This document shows positions 20,121-30,481 of a stretch of DNA of 64,000 bases, piece after piece. Both the position numbers and the translations under genes were made by a program. Origin of the DNA: Bacteroidales bacterium (GTDB taxonomy: Bacteria > Bacteroidota > Bacteroidia > Bacteroidales > F082). The notes below the pieces were generated by a model. It was not told the DNA's origin and did no database searches. It worked only from the letters and a program-made list of their open reading frames with translations. The DNA is taken from NCBI GenBank assembly GCA_015709215.1, contig JACCQN010000004.1, forward strand, positions 25,198 to 89,197, in the 5' to 3' direction. The first letter of the stretch is position 1; each line of letters opens with the position of its first letter.

Positions 20121-22256
20121 TTATAAGTTTTCATTAAAGTAGGTCGAAATCATTTTAATCAAATGAGTACGGTCTTTTCCGCTCACATTGTGCTCGTGGC
20201 CGGGATAAACGAAATAATCAAGCAGCACACCCTCATTAATGGAAGCTTTAAGGAATGCTAAACTATGTTGCCAAACAACCACCGGATCGTTCGTGCCGTG
20301 AATTATCAGGAGTTTACCCTTAAGTTGCGAAACTTTGTTTATAAGACTGGCGGTTTCATAGCCTTTCGGGTTTTCTTCGGGAGTGTCCATATAGCGCTCG
20401 CCATACATAATTTCATAATATTTCCAGTCTGTCACCGGACCGCCTGCTACTGCCACTTTAAAGATTTCTGGATAATGCAGTTTCAAGCCTATTGACATAA
20501 AACCGCCATAGCTCCAGCCGTCAACTCCAATGCGATCAGGATCAACAAAAGATAATGATTTAAGAAAAGCTATTCCGGTCATTTGATCCTGGCGTTCAAC
20601 TTTTCCAAGTTGGCGATGAATGATTTGTTCAAACTCAAGGCCCCGATTGGCAGAACCTCTATTATCGAGAGTAAAAACCACATAGCCTTGCTGAGCCAAA
20701 TAATTCAGGTAGAAATTTGCTCCTCCCAGCCAGCTATTAGTAATCAATTGAGCGTGAGGGCCTCCGTAAACATAAACAATCACCGGATATTTTTTTGTGC
20801 TGTCGAGATTTGGTGGTGTAATCATACGTGCAAAAAGTGTGGTTCCGTCTTCAGCTTCCAGTTCCAGAATTTGTGTTTTGCCTAATTGATATTCTTTCAG
20901 CGGGTCTTTGGATTCGAGTAAAGGTCTGATATTTTTTCCGTTACCGTCAGAAAGAATAATTTTTCGGGATGTTTCAATATTACTGTAAGTGTCAATAAGG
21001 TATTTTCCGCTTTTGGAAACTGAAACGCTGTGCACCCCTGCTATTGGAGTCAGATGTGTTGTTTTACTATTTTTTAAATTGAGTTTATAAAAATGCCTTT
21101 CAAGCGGACTTTCAGCTGTTGAACTGAAATATATATTTTTCCCTAACTGATCAAAAACAGGTTCGGAAGTGATCATCCAATTACCTTTTGTGAGTTGCTT
21201 AATAAGCTCACCTTCTGTGGAATAGAGGTACATATGCCGGAATCCATCTCTTTCGCTAAGCCAGATAAATTGATCGGTATCGTTTGGTGGAAAATAAGCC
21301 GGAAACTGTGGTTCAACATATTGTGGATCTTTTTCTTCGAAAAGTGTGTTTATCATACTGCCATCACTGGTATTGTAAGCATTGAACTTCAGGTGGTTTT
21401 GTTCGCGATTCAGAATGCCGATATAAATTTTATTGCCCGAAGGATGCCAGGTAACTGCTGTGAGGTATTGTTCGGCAGGTTCACCAGTTTGAATGGTAAT
21501 AGTGTTTTTAGAATTCAGGTCGTAAATCAGCAATTTCACCTCATGGCTTTTCATGCCTGCCATTGGGTAGGGCTCATTGTCAAGTGTAGCAATGCGCTGA
21601 TCAATATCAACCAGTGGATAATTAGTAACCATGCGCTCATCCATTTGATAATAAGCAAGTTTGCTTCCGTCTTTCGACCAGAAAATACCACTACTGATAC
21701 CAAATTCGTTCCGGTGAACCGATTGTCCGCTCACAACGCCTTCAGGTTCGTCGGTCAGCTGAAAATGTTCTTTGCCAAGGGCTATATACAGATTATTATT
21801 AATGGTATAGGCAGTTTGCAAGCCCGGCGCAAAAACCGATTTATTTTCTGCTGCTTTAGGGTAAGTTGTAATATGATTCAAGCGCCCGAAATCAGCTGTT
21901 AGCTGAAAAAGTTTATCCTGATAAAAAAACCAGCCGCTGCCGTCGTCCAGCCAATTGATTGCAGGAAAGCGTTTTAGGCTATCTAAATCCTGATTGATAG
22001 CTAAGGTGTTAAGTCCATTAAGTGTAAGAAGTACTTTTCTTTTTTCTGTTTTTGCTTCGGTTAGCCATAAGGTATCTTTTTCAAAATGCTGGTAATAATC
22101 TGTGTTCCCAAACCATTTCAAATGTTGAATACGTTCCGGAAATAAAGCAGGATTCATCCTGGCAGCATCTGTTTCGGTAAGTTTTTTGTCCTGAGCAGCA
22201 ACAAATAATGTATTCCACGCTAAAAAAAGTAAAAAAACGAGCTGTAATTTTTTCAT
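20121..22256 (-). CDS. Dipeptidyl-peptidase IV-like serine protease (S9 family)
   Basis: 711 residues with a signal peptide (residues 1-21), so exported, probably periplasmic. An N-terminal beta-propeller domain (about 60-440) is followed by an alpha/beta-hydrolase domain. Catalytic residues visible by family pattern: Ser582 in GWSYGGF, Asp657 in GTNDPV, His689 in GHEHN. The DPP IV-type substrate Glu motif is likely in the propeller (YYQMDERMV region, unproven). Expected role: release of N-terminal dipeptides, often X-Pro, during peptide feeding. The gene stands alone with a 94-base gap to the next gene. Confidence 0.93.
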   Translation of the reverse strand: MKKLQLVFLLFLAWNTLFVAAQDKKLTETDAARMNPALFPERIQHLKWFGNTDYYQHFEKDTLWLTEAKTEKRKVLLTLNGLNTLAINQDLDSLKRFPAINWLDDGSGWFFYQDKLFQLTADFGRLNHITTYPKAAENKSVFAPGLQTAYTINNNLYIALGKEHFQLTDEPEGVVSGQSVHRNEFGISSGIFWSKDGSKLAYYQMDERMVTNYPLVDIDQRIATLDNEPYPMAGMKSHEVKLLIYDLNSKNTITIQTGEPAEQYLTAVTWHPSGNKIYIGILNREQNHLKFNAYNTSDGSMINTLFEEKDPQYVEPQFPAYFPPNDTDQFIWLSERDGFRHMYLYSTEGELIKQLTKGNWMITSEPVFDQLGKNIYFSSTAESPLERHFYKLNLKNSKTTHLTPIAGVHSVSVSKSGKYLIDTYSNIETSRKIILSDGNGKNIRPLLESKDPLKEYQLGKTQILELEAEDGTTLFARMITPPNLDSTKKYPVIVYVYGGPHAQLITNSWLGGANFYLNYLAQQGYVVFTLDNRGSANRGLEFEQIIHRQLGKVERQDQMTGIAFLKSLSFVDPDRIGVDGWSYGGFMSIGLKLHYPEIFKVAVAGGPVTDWKYYEIMYGERYMDTPEENPKGYETASLINKVSQLKGKLLIIHGTNDPVVVWQHSLAFLKASINEGVLLDYFVYPGHEHNVSGKDRTHLIKMISTYFNENL

Positions 22257-22350
22257 AGATGAAAAATGAAAGATTAATAAGCCCGCAAATTAAGGAAATT
22301 CTGTATTTGCTGTGAAAAAGAAAAAAGGAATAGGCAGCTTATTTACTGAT

Positions 22351-23076
22351 TTAGGCTTGATGAACCGCATCAGCAAAGGCTGCCAGAAGTTCAGGTTTTT
22401 TTTCCAATGAATTGCCTATTACTACGATATCTGCACCGGCTTTTACAGCATTTGCAGCCATTTCGGGGGTTTTTAGTCCGCCACCAATAATCAGCGGCAC
22501 ATTGATACTATCTTTTACTGCGGTAATCATTTCAGCTGGAATTGGATTGTAAGCGCCAGAACCGGCATCCATAAAAATCATTTTCATGCCCAGCATTTCG
22601 CCCGCCATAGCTGTGCAAAGTGCGATATCATTTTTATCAGATGGTATCGGGAGGCTGTTACTCATATAACTAACCGTGGTGGGTTTTCCGCTGTCGATGA
22701 GCATATAGCCCGTTGAAATTACTTCAAGGCCGGCAAGTTTCAGGTAAGGGGCCGAAATGACATGCCTGCCAATCAGCATTTCCGGGTTGCGACTCGAAAT
22801 CAGACTTAAAAATAAAAACGCATCTGCTTTTTTGCTGAGCTGTAGCGAATTTCCCGGGAAAATGATAACCGGAATGTCAGCGTTTGTTTTTAAGAGTTTG
22901 ATACAACTATCCATATTATCATTAGTAAGCAGGCTGCCTCCAACGAAAAAGAAATCCACCGCAGCGCGTTGGGCATTTACTGCCAGAGAAATAATGGCTT
23001 TGTCTGTTGGCTTGTCAGGATCAACCAGAACGGCAATTTTTTTTCCGAAAGAATTAAGTTGGCTATAAACAGACAT
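22351..23076 (-). CDS. Geranylgeranylglyceryl-phosphate synthase homologue
   Basis: 241 residues with a TIM-barrel pattern. Expected reaction: transfer of a polyprenyl group from its diphosphate to sn-glycerol-1-phosphate, the first committed step of archaeal ether lipids; homologues exist in Bacteroidota. Visible family motifs: VLVDPDKPTDK (16-26, the Asp residues bind Mg2+-diphosphate), FFFVGGSLLT, IFPGNSLQLSKKADAFLFLSL, YMLIDSGKPTTVSYM, MDAGSGAYNPIP, and the phosphate site IIGGGLKTPEMA and GADIVVIGN. Chain length and in vivo product cannot be read from sequence. A glycerol-1-phosphate dehydrogenase is not in this window. Confidence 0.9.
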   Translation of the reverse strand: MSVYSQLNSFGKKIAVLVDPDKPTDKAIISLAVNAQRAAVDFFFVGGSLLTNDNMDSCIKLLKTNADIPVIIFPGNSLQLSKKADAFLFLSLISSRNPEMLIGRHVISAPYLKLAGLEVISTGYMLIDSGKPTTVSYMSNSLPIPSDKNDIALCTAMAGEMLGMKMIFMDAGSGAYNPIPAEMITAVKDSINVPLIIGGGLKTPEMAANAVKAGADIVVIGNSLEKKPELLAAFADAVHQA

Positions 23077-23237
23077 AAGCAGTAAATTAATTATAAATAA
23101 GGTCTATTATGTTGTTTGAATCAACGAAAATACAAAATGCCTTTGAAAAATGATGTTTAGAGGAAAATATTTTCTTGCATAAAGAAGATCAAAAACACCT
23201 TTTTAAAATAAGTTAAAGCCACATAATCAATTGACAA

Positions 23238-24203
23238 TTAAAAAACAGCTTCAGCAATTTTCCTGATATTATCCGAACGCCCCATGGTGTAAAAATGCAA
23301 AACAGCTGTGTTTTTTGCAATGAGTTCTTTGGCTTGCATAATCGCCCATTCAACGCCCAATTCACGAACAGCTTGATTGTTTTTACAGCGGTTTAATTCT
23401 TTCACCAATGGTTCGGGCAGGTCGATATGAAAGGTTTGGGGCAATTTATGCAGGTGCGAGAGAACCGAAACAGGTTTAATACCTGCAATAATAGGCACAT
23501 CAATGCCAGCAGAGCGACATTTGTTAACAAAGTTGAAATATTTCTGGTTATCAAAAAACATTTGAGTAATAATATAGGATGCACCTGCATCTATTTTGGC
23601 TTTCAGATGTTGCAGATCGCTTTCAATATTGGGTGATTCCATATGTTTTTCGGGATAGCCGGCAACGCCTATGCAAAAATTGGTTGGCGTTGAATTTAGC
23701 AGATTGTCTTCCAGGTATTTTCCCTGATTGAGGTTTTGAACCTGTTTTACCAGATCAATGGCGTGAGCATGGCCGCCGGGTTCGGGCTGAAAATATTTCA
23801 CCGAAGGCTGTGGGTCGCCACGCACAATCAACAGATTTTTCACTCCAAGAAAATGCAAATCAATCAGGGCGTTTTCGGTTTCTTCGCGGGTGAAACCACC
23901 GCAGATAATATGTGGCACTACGTTGGCATGATAACGGTACATCAATGCAGCAGCAATACCAACGGTTCCGGGGCGTTTGCGAACAGTTTTCTTTTCTAGC
24001 AATCCATTGGCAAGCTGTTTGTACTCAAACTCTTCCTGATGATACGTAACATTCACAAAAGCAGGTTTGAAATCCATAAGAGGCTCCACTGCTTGTTGGA
24101 TATGCTCAAAATGCTGGCCTTTAAGTGGTGGTAAAATTTCAAACGAAAACAAGGTTTTGTCCGATTTTGCAATTTGTGAAGTAACGCTGGGTAGTTCTTG
24201 CAT
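23238..24203 (-). CDS. metF: Methylenetetrahydrofolate reductase
   Basis: 321 residues. This flavoenzyme reduces 5,10-methylene-THF to 5-methyl-THF, the methyl donor for MetH. The TIM-barrel pattern begins with FSFEILPPLKG (20-30), then FVNVTYH, HIICGGFTREE, LLIVRGDPQP, and the QMFFDNQKYFNFV segment. It is 3 bases downstream of metH, so the two enzymes acting in succession are co-transcribed and should both be under the SAM riboswitch. Confidence 0.96.
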   Translation of the reverse strand: MQELPSVTSQIAKSDKTLFSFEILPPLKGQHFEHIQQAVEPLMDFKPAFVNVTYHQEEFEYKQLANGLLEKKTVRKRPGTVGIAAALMYRYHANVVPHIICGGFTREETENALIDLHFLGVKNLLIVRGDPQPSVKYFQPEPGGHAHAIDLVKQVQNLNQGKYLEDNLLNSTPTNFCIGVAGYPEKHMESPNIESDLQHLKAKIDAGASYIITQMFFDNQKYFNFVNKCRSAGIDVPIIAGIKPVSVLSHLHKLPQTFHIDLPEPLVKELNRCKNNQAVRELGVEWAIMQAKELIAKNTAVLHFYTMGRSDNIRKIAEAVF

Positions 24204-24206
24204 AGC

Positions 24207-27200
24207 TTAGTAGTTGAGGTTTGCGTTTAAGAGTCTTTCAGTTTCAGCAATTGACATCTTGATCCGTTTGCTGTAGTCTTCAATTTGATCTTTACTGATT
24301 TTTCCTACATTAAAATACTGTGAATCAGGATGAGCGAAATAAAACCCGCTCACAGCTGCAGCCGGATACATGGCATAATTTTCGGTAAGCGAAACGCCTG
24401 TGTGTTTTTCGGCCTCGAGTAAATCAAAAAGTTTTCTTTTTTCGGAGTGTTCCGGGCAGGCGGGATAGCCCGGAGCCGGACGGATGCCTTGATATTTTTC
24501 TTTTAGCAACTCGTTGATATCCAAATTTTCATCCGGAGCATAAGCCCATATTTCTTTTCTCACCAGAACATGCAGGTATTCGGCAAAGGCTTCTGCAAGG
24601 CGATCGGAAAGAATTTTAGCCATAATGGCGTTGTAATCATCGTTTTGCGATTCAAAATGATCTACAAGTTCCTGGGTTCCATGTCCCGCAGTTACAACAA
24701 AGCCTCCAATATAATCTGTTAATTTGGTGTTTTCGGGCGCAACAAAATCTGAAAGACAAAGATTGGGATAATCTTTTTCTTTTTGTTGCTGATTGCGCAG
24801 GAATTCAAAGCGGGTTAATTCGACTGCTGAGTTTTGCGGATTAAAGACCCGAATACTATCTCCCGTTGCATTTGCCGGAAAGATACCTGCTACGCCTTTT
24901 GCCTTGAGTAGTTTGTTTTCAATGATATGTTCCAGCAGTTGTTGTGCATCATCGAAAAGTTTTCGGGCTTCTTCACCTTTGACCGAATCATCGAAAATTT
25001 GCGGATACTTGCCATTCAAACGCCAGGAATGGAAAAAGAAAGTCCAGTCGATATAAGGTTTTAACAAATTCAAATCCAAATCTTCAAATACTGTTACTCC
25101 TAATTTTAGTGGTTTCTTAATGGTTTGTTCTGAAAACTCCCCTTTAAAACGGTTGGCTCTGGAAGCTTCAAGACTGAGGTATGAATCTCCGGATTTTGAT
25201 TGCTGATATTTTTGTCTCAAACTTTCATAACGCTTATTGATTCCAAGCTGATAAGTCTGTTTTTTAGTCTTATTTCCAAGTAATTGACTTATTACCTGAG
25301 TAACTTTGGAGGCATCTCTCACATGAATTACCGGTTCATCATAGGCAGGAGCTATTTTTACAGCGGTATGCACTTCCGAAGTTGTTGCTCCACCAATGAG
25401 TAATGGAATTGTCATTTTCCGGCGATGCATTTCGGCAGCTACATGGGTCATTTCTTCCAGCGAAGGGGTGATCAGGCCGCTAAGTCCGATAATATCAACG
25501 TTTTCCCTGATAGCTGTTTCCAGTATTTTTTCGGCCGGAACCATCACTCCAAGGTCGATCACTTCATAATTATTGCATCCAAGAACTACCCCGACAATGT
25601 TTTTGCCAATATCGTGAACATCGCCTTTCACGGTAGCCAGCAGTACTTTACCGGCCGAGCTGCTGGCACTGGTTTTTTCTGCCTCAATATAAGGCAGCAA
25701 CACCGCCACTGCTTTTTTCATTACACGGGCACTTTTTACCACCTGTGGCAAAAACATCCGGCCATCACCGAAAAGTTCACCCACTACATTCATTCCATCC
25801 ATTAAGGGCCCTTCAATCACATCCAATGCACGCGGAAAGTCAGTTCTTACATTTAGCACGTCTTCTGCGATGTGATCAGCATTTCCTTTGATCAGTGCAT
25901 GTTTGATGCGTTCGGTAAGCGGAAGGTCGCGCCAGGAGTTAGTTTTCTCACTTTTTTCTGCAGTTTTTGTGTAGTTTTCTGCAAAGGTCAGCAGCTGTTC
26001 TGTGGCATCTGGTTTACGGTTGAGTACCAGATCTTCGCAGAGGCGCAACAGTTCGGGGTCAATTTCATCATAAATCTGGAGCATTCCGGGGTTTACTATT
26101 CCCATGTCCATCCCTGCTTTGATGGCGTGATACAAAAAAACAGCATGAATAGCTTGGCGTACCGCATCATTTCCCCTGAAGGAAAAAGATAAATTACTCA
26201 CCCCTCCGCTGATTTTGGCATACGGAAGATTTTGCTTAATCCAGCGCGTGGCTTCTATATAATCTACTGCATAATTATTATGTTCGGTTATGCCTGTTCC
26301 GATGGCTAAAATATTGGGATCGAAGATGATATCTTCGGGAGGAAAATTAATTTTTTTGGTAAGCAAATCGTAAGCACGCTGGCAAATCCGGATTTTGCGT
26401 TCAAAATCTGCTGCCTGTCCTATTTCATCGAAGGCCATAACCACAGCGGCAGCTCCATATTTTTTAATTTTACCAGCCTGTTCCAAAAACACTTCTTCTC
26501 CTTCTTTTAGGCTTATGGAATTAACGATTGCTTTTCCTTGAACACATTTCAGGCCGGCTTCGAGCACTTCCCAACGCGAGGAATCAATCATCACCGGGAG
26601 TTTTGCGATGTCAGGATCTGCCATCAGGAGGTTTAGAAAAGTCACCATTTCGTGTTTGGCATCCAGCAAACCATCGTCCATATTGATATCCAGCACCTGA
26701 GCCCCACCTTCAACCTGATGACGGGCTACGCTTAAAGCTTCTTCATATTTCTTTTCGCGAATAAGGCGGGCAAACTTTCTGGAGCCACTTACATTGGTTC
26801 GCTCCCCAATATTGACAAAGTTTTGCTGACGACTAACTTTTACAGGTTCCAGGCCTGTAAAAATTGTTTCATGACGATTTTTGGGAATTTTTCTGGTTTG
26901 GGCTTTAACAGCTAAATTGGCAAACGATTGTATATGTTTTGGTGTAGTGCCGCAGCAGCCACCTATTATGTTGACAAAACCATGCTCAACGAAATCGTGC
27001 AGATGACTTGCCATGATTTCGGGACTTTCGTCATATTCTCCAAATTGGTTCGGAAGGCCGGCATTAGGGTAAGCACTCACCGGCAAGCTGGCTTTTCGAG
27101 CCAACTCTTCAATGTGGGGGCGCATCTGTGCTGCACCAAGTGAGCAATTTAATCCAATGCTGATCAGATCAACATGTTTTACGGATTCTAAAAAGGCTTC

Positions 27201-27884
27201 AACGGTTTGTCCCGAAAGGGTTCGTCCACTGGTATCGGTGATAGTTCCCGACATCATCACGCCAAGTTTTTGGCCAAGCTTTTCCTGAAGGTTTTGCACA
27301 GCAAAAAGCGCTGCCTTGGCATTCAGTGTATCGAAAACTGTTTCAATCAATAACACATCAGCTCCGCCAGCAATAAGAGCTTCGGCTTGTTCGAAGTAAG
27401 TTTCGACCAGCTGATCAAAAGTAACAGAACGATATCCGGGATCGTTAACATCCGGCGACATAGATGCGGTTTTATTGGTGGGACCTAATGCTCCAGCTAC
27501 AAAACGAGGCTTGTCGGGTTGCTTTGTGGAATATTCATCAGCAGCTTTTCGGGCCAGTTGAGCTGAAGCGAAATTCAATGCTTTCACTTGATTTTCCAGG
27601 CCATAATCAGCCTGCGAAATACGGTTGGCATTAAAAGTATTGGTTTCGATGATATCGGCACCTGCTTCCAGATAAGCGCAATGAATCTTATAGATAAGTT
27701 CGGGATGTGTGAGTGATAATAAATCGTTATTCCCTTGCTGAGGCATAGGATGATCGGCAAAAAGTTCCCCGGCATAATCTTCCGGTTTAAGTTTTTCTTC
27801 CTGTATCATCGTGCCCATAGCACCATCGAGTACGAGTATTTTTGTTTTTAGGAGGTCTTTAAGTTGTTCGAGTCGGGTTTTCAT
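24207..27884 (-). CDS. metH: Cobalamin-dependent methionine synthase
   Basis: 1225 residues, full length. It transfers the methyl group of methyl-THF to homocysteine via methylcobalamin. Domains in order: homocysteine-binding barrel (about 1-330; zinc site includes GGCCGTTP near 310), pterin-binding barrel (about 355-620, starting around [16 protein letters not shown]), cobalamin cap (about 640-735), cobalamin-binding domain with DVHDIGKN (His757 is the expected lower axial ligand), and the SAM-binding reactivation domain (about 900-1225, including [13 protein letters not shown]). The product needs B12. Expression is likely repressed by high SAM through the riboswitch in its 5' leader. Confidence 0.98.
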   Translation of the reverse strand: MKTRLEQLKDLLKTKILVLDGAMGTMIQEEKLKPEDYAGELFADHPMPQQGNNDLLSLTHPELIYKIHCAYLEAGADIIETNTFNANRISQADYGLENQVKALNFASAQLARKAADEYSTKQPDKPRFVAGALGPTNKTASMSPDVNDPGYRSVTFDQLVETYFEQAEALIAGGADVLLIETVFDTLNAKAALFAVQNLQEKLGQKLGVMMSGTITDTSGRTLSGQTVEAFLESVKHVDLISIGLNCSLGAAQMRPHIEELARKASLPVSAYPNAGLPNQFGEYDESPEIMASHLHDFVEHGFVNIIGGCCGTTPKHIQSFANLAVKAQTRKIPKNRHETIFTGLEPVKVSRQQNFVNIGERTNVSGSRKFARLIREKKYEEALSVARHQVEGGAQVLDINMDDGLLDAKHEMVTFLNLLMADPDIAKLPVMIDSSRWEVLEAGLKCVQGKAIVNSISLKEGEEVFLEQAGKIKKYGAAAVVMAFDEIGQAADFERKIRICQRAYDLLTKKINFPPEDIIFDPNILAIGTGITEHNNYAVDYIEATRWIKQNLPYAKISGGVSNLSFSFRGNDAVRQAIHAVFLYHAIKAGMDMGIVNPGMLQIYDEIDPELLRLCEDLVLNRKPDATEQLLTFAENYTKTAEKSEKTNSWRDLPLTERIKHALIKGNADHIAEDVLNVRTDFPRALDVIEGPLMDGMNVVGELFGDGRMFLPQVVKSARVMKKAVAVLLPYIEAEKTSASSSAGKVLLATVKGDVHDIGKNIVGVVLGCNNYEVIDLGVMVPAEKILETAIRENVDIIGLSGLITPSLEEMTHVAAEMHRRKMTIPLLIGGATTSEVHTAVKIAPAYDEPVIHVRDASKVTQVISQLLGNKTKKQTYQLGINKRYESLRQKYQQSKSGDSYLSLEASRANRFKGEFSEQTIKKPLKLGVTVFEDLDLNLLKPYIDWTFFFHSWRLNGKYPQIFDDSVKGEEARKLFDDAQQLLEHIIENKLLKAKGVAGIFPANATGDSIRVFNPQNSAVELTRFEFLRNQQQKEKDYPNLCLSDFVAPENTKLTDYIGGFVVTAGHGTQELVDHFESQNDDYNAIMAKILSDRLAEAFAEYLHVLVRKEIWAYAPDENLDINELLKEKYQGIRPAPGYPACPEHSEKRKLFDLLEAEKHTGVSLTENYAMYPAAAVSGFYFAHPDSQYFNVGKISKDQIEDYSKRIKMSIAETERLLNANLNY

Positions 27885-27984
27885 GGTGTATTAGGTTGGG
27901 CAGCAAAGCATTCACCAAATGGTGATTGATAGTTAATCAGATTCGATGTTGCAAGTAGTTGCTGCATGGGTTTTTACTCATTTA

Positions 27985-28092
27985 ATTTATTATCACCTGA
28001 CCAAAAGGCCGGTTTAGGTATTAGCACCACTCCTTTTCCGGAAGGTTGCTAGAGCTTCGTTGAGCCTAGTCTCTCCACTCTTCTTTATAAAT
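27985..28092 (-). ncRNA. SAM-I-type (S-box) riboswitch controlling metH-metF
   Basis: On the minus strand the leader has the S-box core: AGAGTGGAGAGACTAGGC, then GAAGCTCTAGCAACC, and AGTGGTGCTAATACC. Outer strands ATTTAT (28087-28092) and ATAAAT (27985-27990) can pair as helix P1, enclosing about 108 bases. About 100 bases separate it from the metH ATG. I see no hairpin followed by a long U-run there. A GCAA-CTAC-TTGC stem and a CACC-ATTT-GGTG stem near the start codon suggest control of translation rather than termination. Subclass is from recall of the motif; a covariance search would settle it. Confidence 0.88.
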
Positions 28093-28143
28093 CAAACAGA
28101 CCCTTACAAATGACTGAGGAGGTCGATTTGAAATACGCAAGTG

Positions 28144-28174
28144 CAAAATAACAACAAATCTGCTTGTTTTGCAA
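28144..28174 (-). promoter_or_regulatory. Candidate promoter for metH-metF
   Basis: On the minus strand TTG (28174-28172) is followed after 20 bases by TTATTTTG (28151-28144), one mismatch from TAnnTTTG. A start near 28137 would give a leader of about 250 bases containing the whole riboswitch. The 486-base gap between metH and ahcY holds only this promoter, the riboswitch and the ahcY promoter as far as I can see. Confidence 0.45.
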
Positions 28175-28297
28175 TTATTTGTAATTGATCTAAATTATCA
28201 AACCTCCATATATCTTGTAAAACACACGTATTCAACGCTATATAATTTATTAGGCTTTCGAGATCAAGGAGTTGATTCAACAAAGACAGCTATTTTA

Positions 28298-28329
28298 TTG
28301 TTAAATTCTGAATAAAACTGCTAATTTTG
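28298..28329 (+). promoter_or_regulatory. Candidate promoter for ahcY
   Basis: TTG (28298-28300) and TAATTTTG (28322-28329) with a 21-base spacer fit the Bacteroidota -33/-7 pattern. Start of transcription would fall near 28336, leaving a leader of about 35 bases before the ahcY ATG. Confidence 0.5.
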
Positions 28330-28371
28330 CAGCCCTTTTTAATGTTCTAAAAAACTATTTAGCAAAAAGTT

Positions 28372-29799
28372 ATGAATAATACCATGACAGCAAACGAAGT
28401 CCGTTATAAGATTGCCGATATCAAACTGGCATCCTGGGGACGCAAAGAAATCGAAATCGCAGAAAAAGAAATGCCCGGCCTGATGTCGTTGCGCGAAAAA
28501 TATGGAAACGAAAAACCTTTAAAAGGCGCTCGAATTTCAGGTTCGCTGCATATGACCATTCAAACCGCTGTGCTAATTGAAACTTTAATAGCTTTGGGTG
28601 CAGAAGTGCGCTGGGCAAGTTGTAATATTTTCTCTACGCAGGATCATGCTGCTGCTGCTATAGCCGAGGTCGGTATTCCTGTTTTTGCGTGGAAAGGCGA
28701 AACACTTGATGAATATTGGTGGAGTACCAAACAGGCATTGACTTTTGAAGATGGCAAGGGTCCCGACCTCATCGTTGACGATGGCGGCGATGCAACTCTG
28801 ATGATTCATAAAGGCTATGAGATTGAGGAAAATCCGGAATTACTCAAGAAAACCCCCGGAAGTAGTGAGGAAAAGGCTTTGATGAAAATTCTTCAGGAGA
28901 CGTATTTAGCAAACCCTAAACACTGGCACGAAACAGTAAAAAGGTGGAAGGGCGTTTCGGAAGAAACCACTACAGGAGTTCACAGGCTCTATCAGATGAA
29001 AGAAGCTGGTAAATTGCTCGTTCCGGCAATTAATGTGAACGACTCTGTTACCAAATCGAAGTTTGATAACCTTTATGGCTGTCGCGAATCACTGGCCGAT
29101 GGCATCAAACGTGCTACAGATGTGATGTTGGCCGGAAAAGTGTGTGTGGTTTTGGGTTATGGTGATGTGGGAAAAGGCTCAGCCAAATCGCTCAAAGCTT
29201 ATGGTGCCCGCGTGCTGGTAACAGAAATTGACCCGATTTGTGCACTTCAGGCTGCCATGGAGGGTTTTGAAGTTACTACTATCGAAGAAGCTCTCAAGAT
29301 TGGTAATATCTTTGTTACTACAACCGGAAACAAAGACGTGATTACACTGGAACATATGCGACAGATGAAGGATCAAAGTATTGTATGTAATATCGGTCAC
29401 TTCGACAATGAAATTCAGGTGGATATGCTTAATGAAGCAACTGATATTGAAAAAATCAACATCAAACCTCAGGTGGATAAATATGTGATGCCCCAGGGCA
29501 ATGCTATTTACCTGCTGGCCGAAGGTCGGTTGGTAAACCTGGGTTGTGCTACTGGTCACCCCAGCTTTGTGATGAGCAACTCCTTTACCAATCAAACCCT
29601 TGCACAGATTGATTTATGGAAAAATCGTGATAAATATGAAATTGATGTATATCGCCTGCCCAAACATCTTGATGAAGAAGTAGCGCGTTTGCACCTGGAA
29701 CAAATTGGCGTTAAACTGACCAAGCTTACCAAAGAACAGTCTGATTATATTGGTGTTCCTGTTGAAGGGCCTTATAAACCAGATCATTACAGGTATTAA
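28372..29799 (+). CDS. ahcY: Adenosylhomocysteinase
   Basis: 475 residues. It hydrolyses S-adenosylhomocysteine to adenosine and homocysteine, feeding homocysteine back to MetH. Visible motifs: [17 protein letters not shown], the substrate segment [27 protein letters not shown], the Rossmann NAD-binding loop [10 protein letters not shown], and a C-terminal PFKPDHYRY-like end (PYKPDHYRY). A second Met at residue 5 is possible as start. It is divergent from metH-metF and completes the methyl cycle. A hairpin terminator follows 16 bases after the stop. Confidence 0.98.
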   Translation: MNNTMTANEVRYKIADIKLASWGRKEIEIAEKEMPGLMSLREKYGNEKPLKGARISGSLHMTIQTAVLIETLIALGAEVRWASCNIFSTQDHAAAAIAEVGIPVFAWKGETLDEYWWSTKQALTFEDGKGPDLIVDDGGDATLMIHKGYEIEENPELLKKTPGSSEEKALMKILQETYLANPKHWHETVKRWKGVSEETTTGVHRLYQMKEAGKLLVPAINVNDSVTKSKFDNLYGCRESLADGIKRATDVMLAGKVCVVLGYGDVGKGSAKSLKAYGARVLVTEIDPICALQAAMEGFEVTTIEEALKIGNIFVTTTGNKDVITLEHMRQMKDQSIVCNIGHFDNEIQVDMLNEATDIEKINIKPQVDKYVMPQGNAIYLLAEGRLVNLGCATGHPSFVMSNSFTNQTLAQIDLWKNRDKYEIDVYRLPKHLDEEVARLHLEQIGVKLTKLTKEQSDYIGVPVEGPYKPDHYRY

Positions 29800-29814
29800 T
29801 ATCTTGTAGTTATC

Positions 29815-29852
29815 AAAAAAACACCTTCCGAAAGCATCGAGAGGTGTTTTTT
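29815..29852 (+). terminator. Terminator after ahcY
   Basis: AAAAAACACCT (to 29826) pairs with AGGTGTTTTTT (29842-29852) and ends in a T-run. The A-run on the other arm means it could also end transcription of the convergent lipoprotein gene on the minus strand. Confidence 0.85.
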
Positions 29853-29878
29853 GGGGAAAATTTTCTTCTACCTAAACC

Positions 29879-30343
29879 TCAATTGAAAATTCTTAAAAGC
29901 TGTCCGTTGTAAGTGGTTTGATACTGAATCAAAGGCCATTTTCCGTCGCCTTCCACAATGCTCCCATTAAGGAGTAAATAAGAAATATCATTGCATTCAT
30001 CATAGGCCATGGGATAATATTCACCCACAATCAAACGGGTACATTCATTTCCTGTACAGCAGCGATCGGGTTCGTTTGGCGGTATGCGATCGTAGGCCAG
30101 GAATTCATTTTGTGACATCCGGTAAACGATTACACCACGGCTCGGAGGATCGGCTGTCAGATACATCCAACCTCCTACGGTATTTAGTTCATGATAAACA
30201 GTACTATTAGGATCAATTGTGAAATTGATGTAAGCCCTGGGATCATTGGGGTTGATTTCTTCTTTGCTGCAGCTGCTGGCCGTGATTATCAGGATGATGA
30301 CGAAAGAAAAAAACCCGTTGATGAAATTTCTTGGTTTTGACAT
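29879..30343 (-). CDS. Lipoprotein with a Rieske-like fold lacking cluster ligands
   Basis: 154 residues. A signal sequence ends in a lipobox-like ASSC, so the protein is probably anchored at Cys26. The mature part (AYINFTIDPNSTVYHELNTV, VIVYRMSQNEFLAYDR, then a Cys-rich stretch, then LLLNGSIVEGDGKWPLIQYQTTYNGQLLRIFN) resembles a group of Bacteroidota lipoproteins with a Rieske-type domain layout. A functional Rieske centre needs two CXH pairs. Here Cys residues are present (RCCTGNEC, DEC) but none is followed by His at the right distance, so a 2Fe-2S cluster of the normal kind is unlikely. The fold assignment is inference; function unknown. Confidence 0.7.
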   Translation of the reverse strand: MSKPRNFINGFFSFVIILIITASSCSKEEINPNDPRAYINFTIDPNSTVYHELNTVGGWMYLTADPPSRGVIVYRMSQNEFLAYDRIPPNEPDRCCTGNECTRLIVGEYYPMAYDECNDISYLLLNGSIVEGDGKWPLIQYQTTYNGQLLRIFN

Positions 30344-30457
30344 GGTTAATAGAATAACGAAGATTAACTAATATTAGTACTATAACTTTTTTGATCAACA
30401 AAGTTAGGATGCTTTGGGATGATTTTTAGCAAAAGGGCAGAATGATTTAAAATTTTG

Positions 30458-30465
30458 TAGGTTTG
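30458..30465 (+). promoter_or_regulatory. Candidate -7 box for the small lipoprotein and sensor kinase pair
   Basis: TAGGTTTG matches TAnnTTTG and lies 17 bases before the ATG at 30482, which would give a very short leader. No clear -33 element. Confidence 0.35.
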
Positions 30466-30481
30466 TTAGCTGAATTGGGGT

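Noticed and set aside
27885-27984. A rho-independent terminator between the SAM aptamer and metH.
   Set aside because: The stems GCAA-CTAC-TTGC and CACC-ATTT-GGTG are short and neither is followed by a T-run on the minus strand, so control by termination is not supported.
30367-30378. Palindrome ACTAATATTAGT between the Rieske-like lipoprotein and the small lipoprotein genes.
   Set aside because: Twelve bases of AT-rich perfect symmetry arise easily by chance in this composition, with no second copy and no matching regulator nearby.
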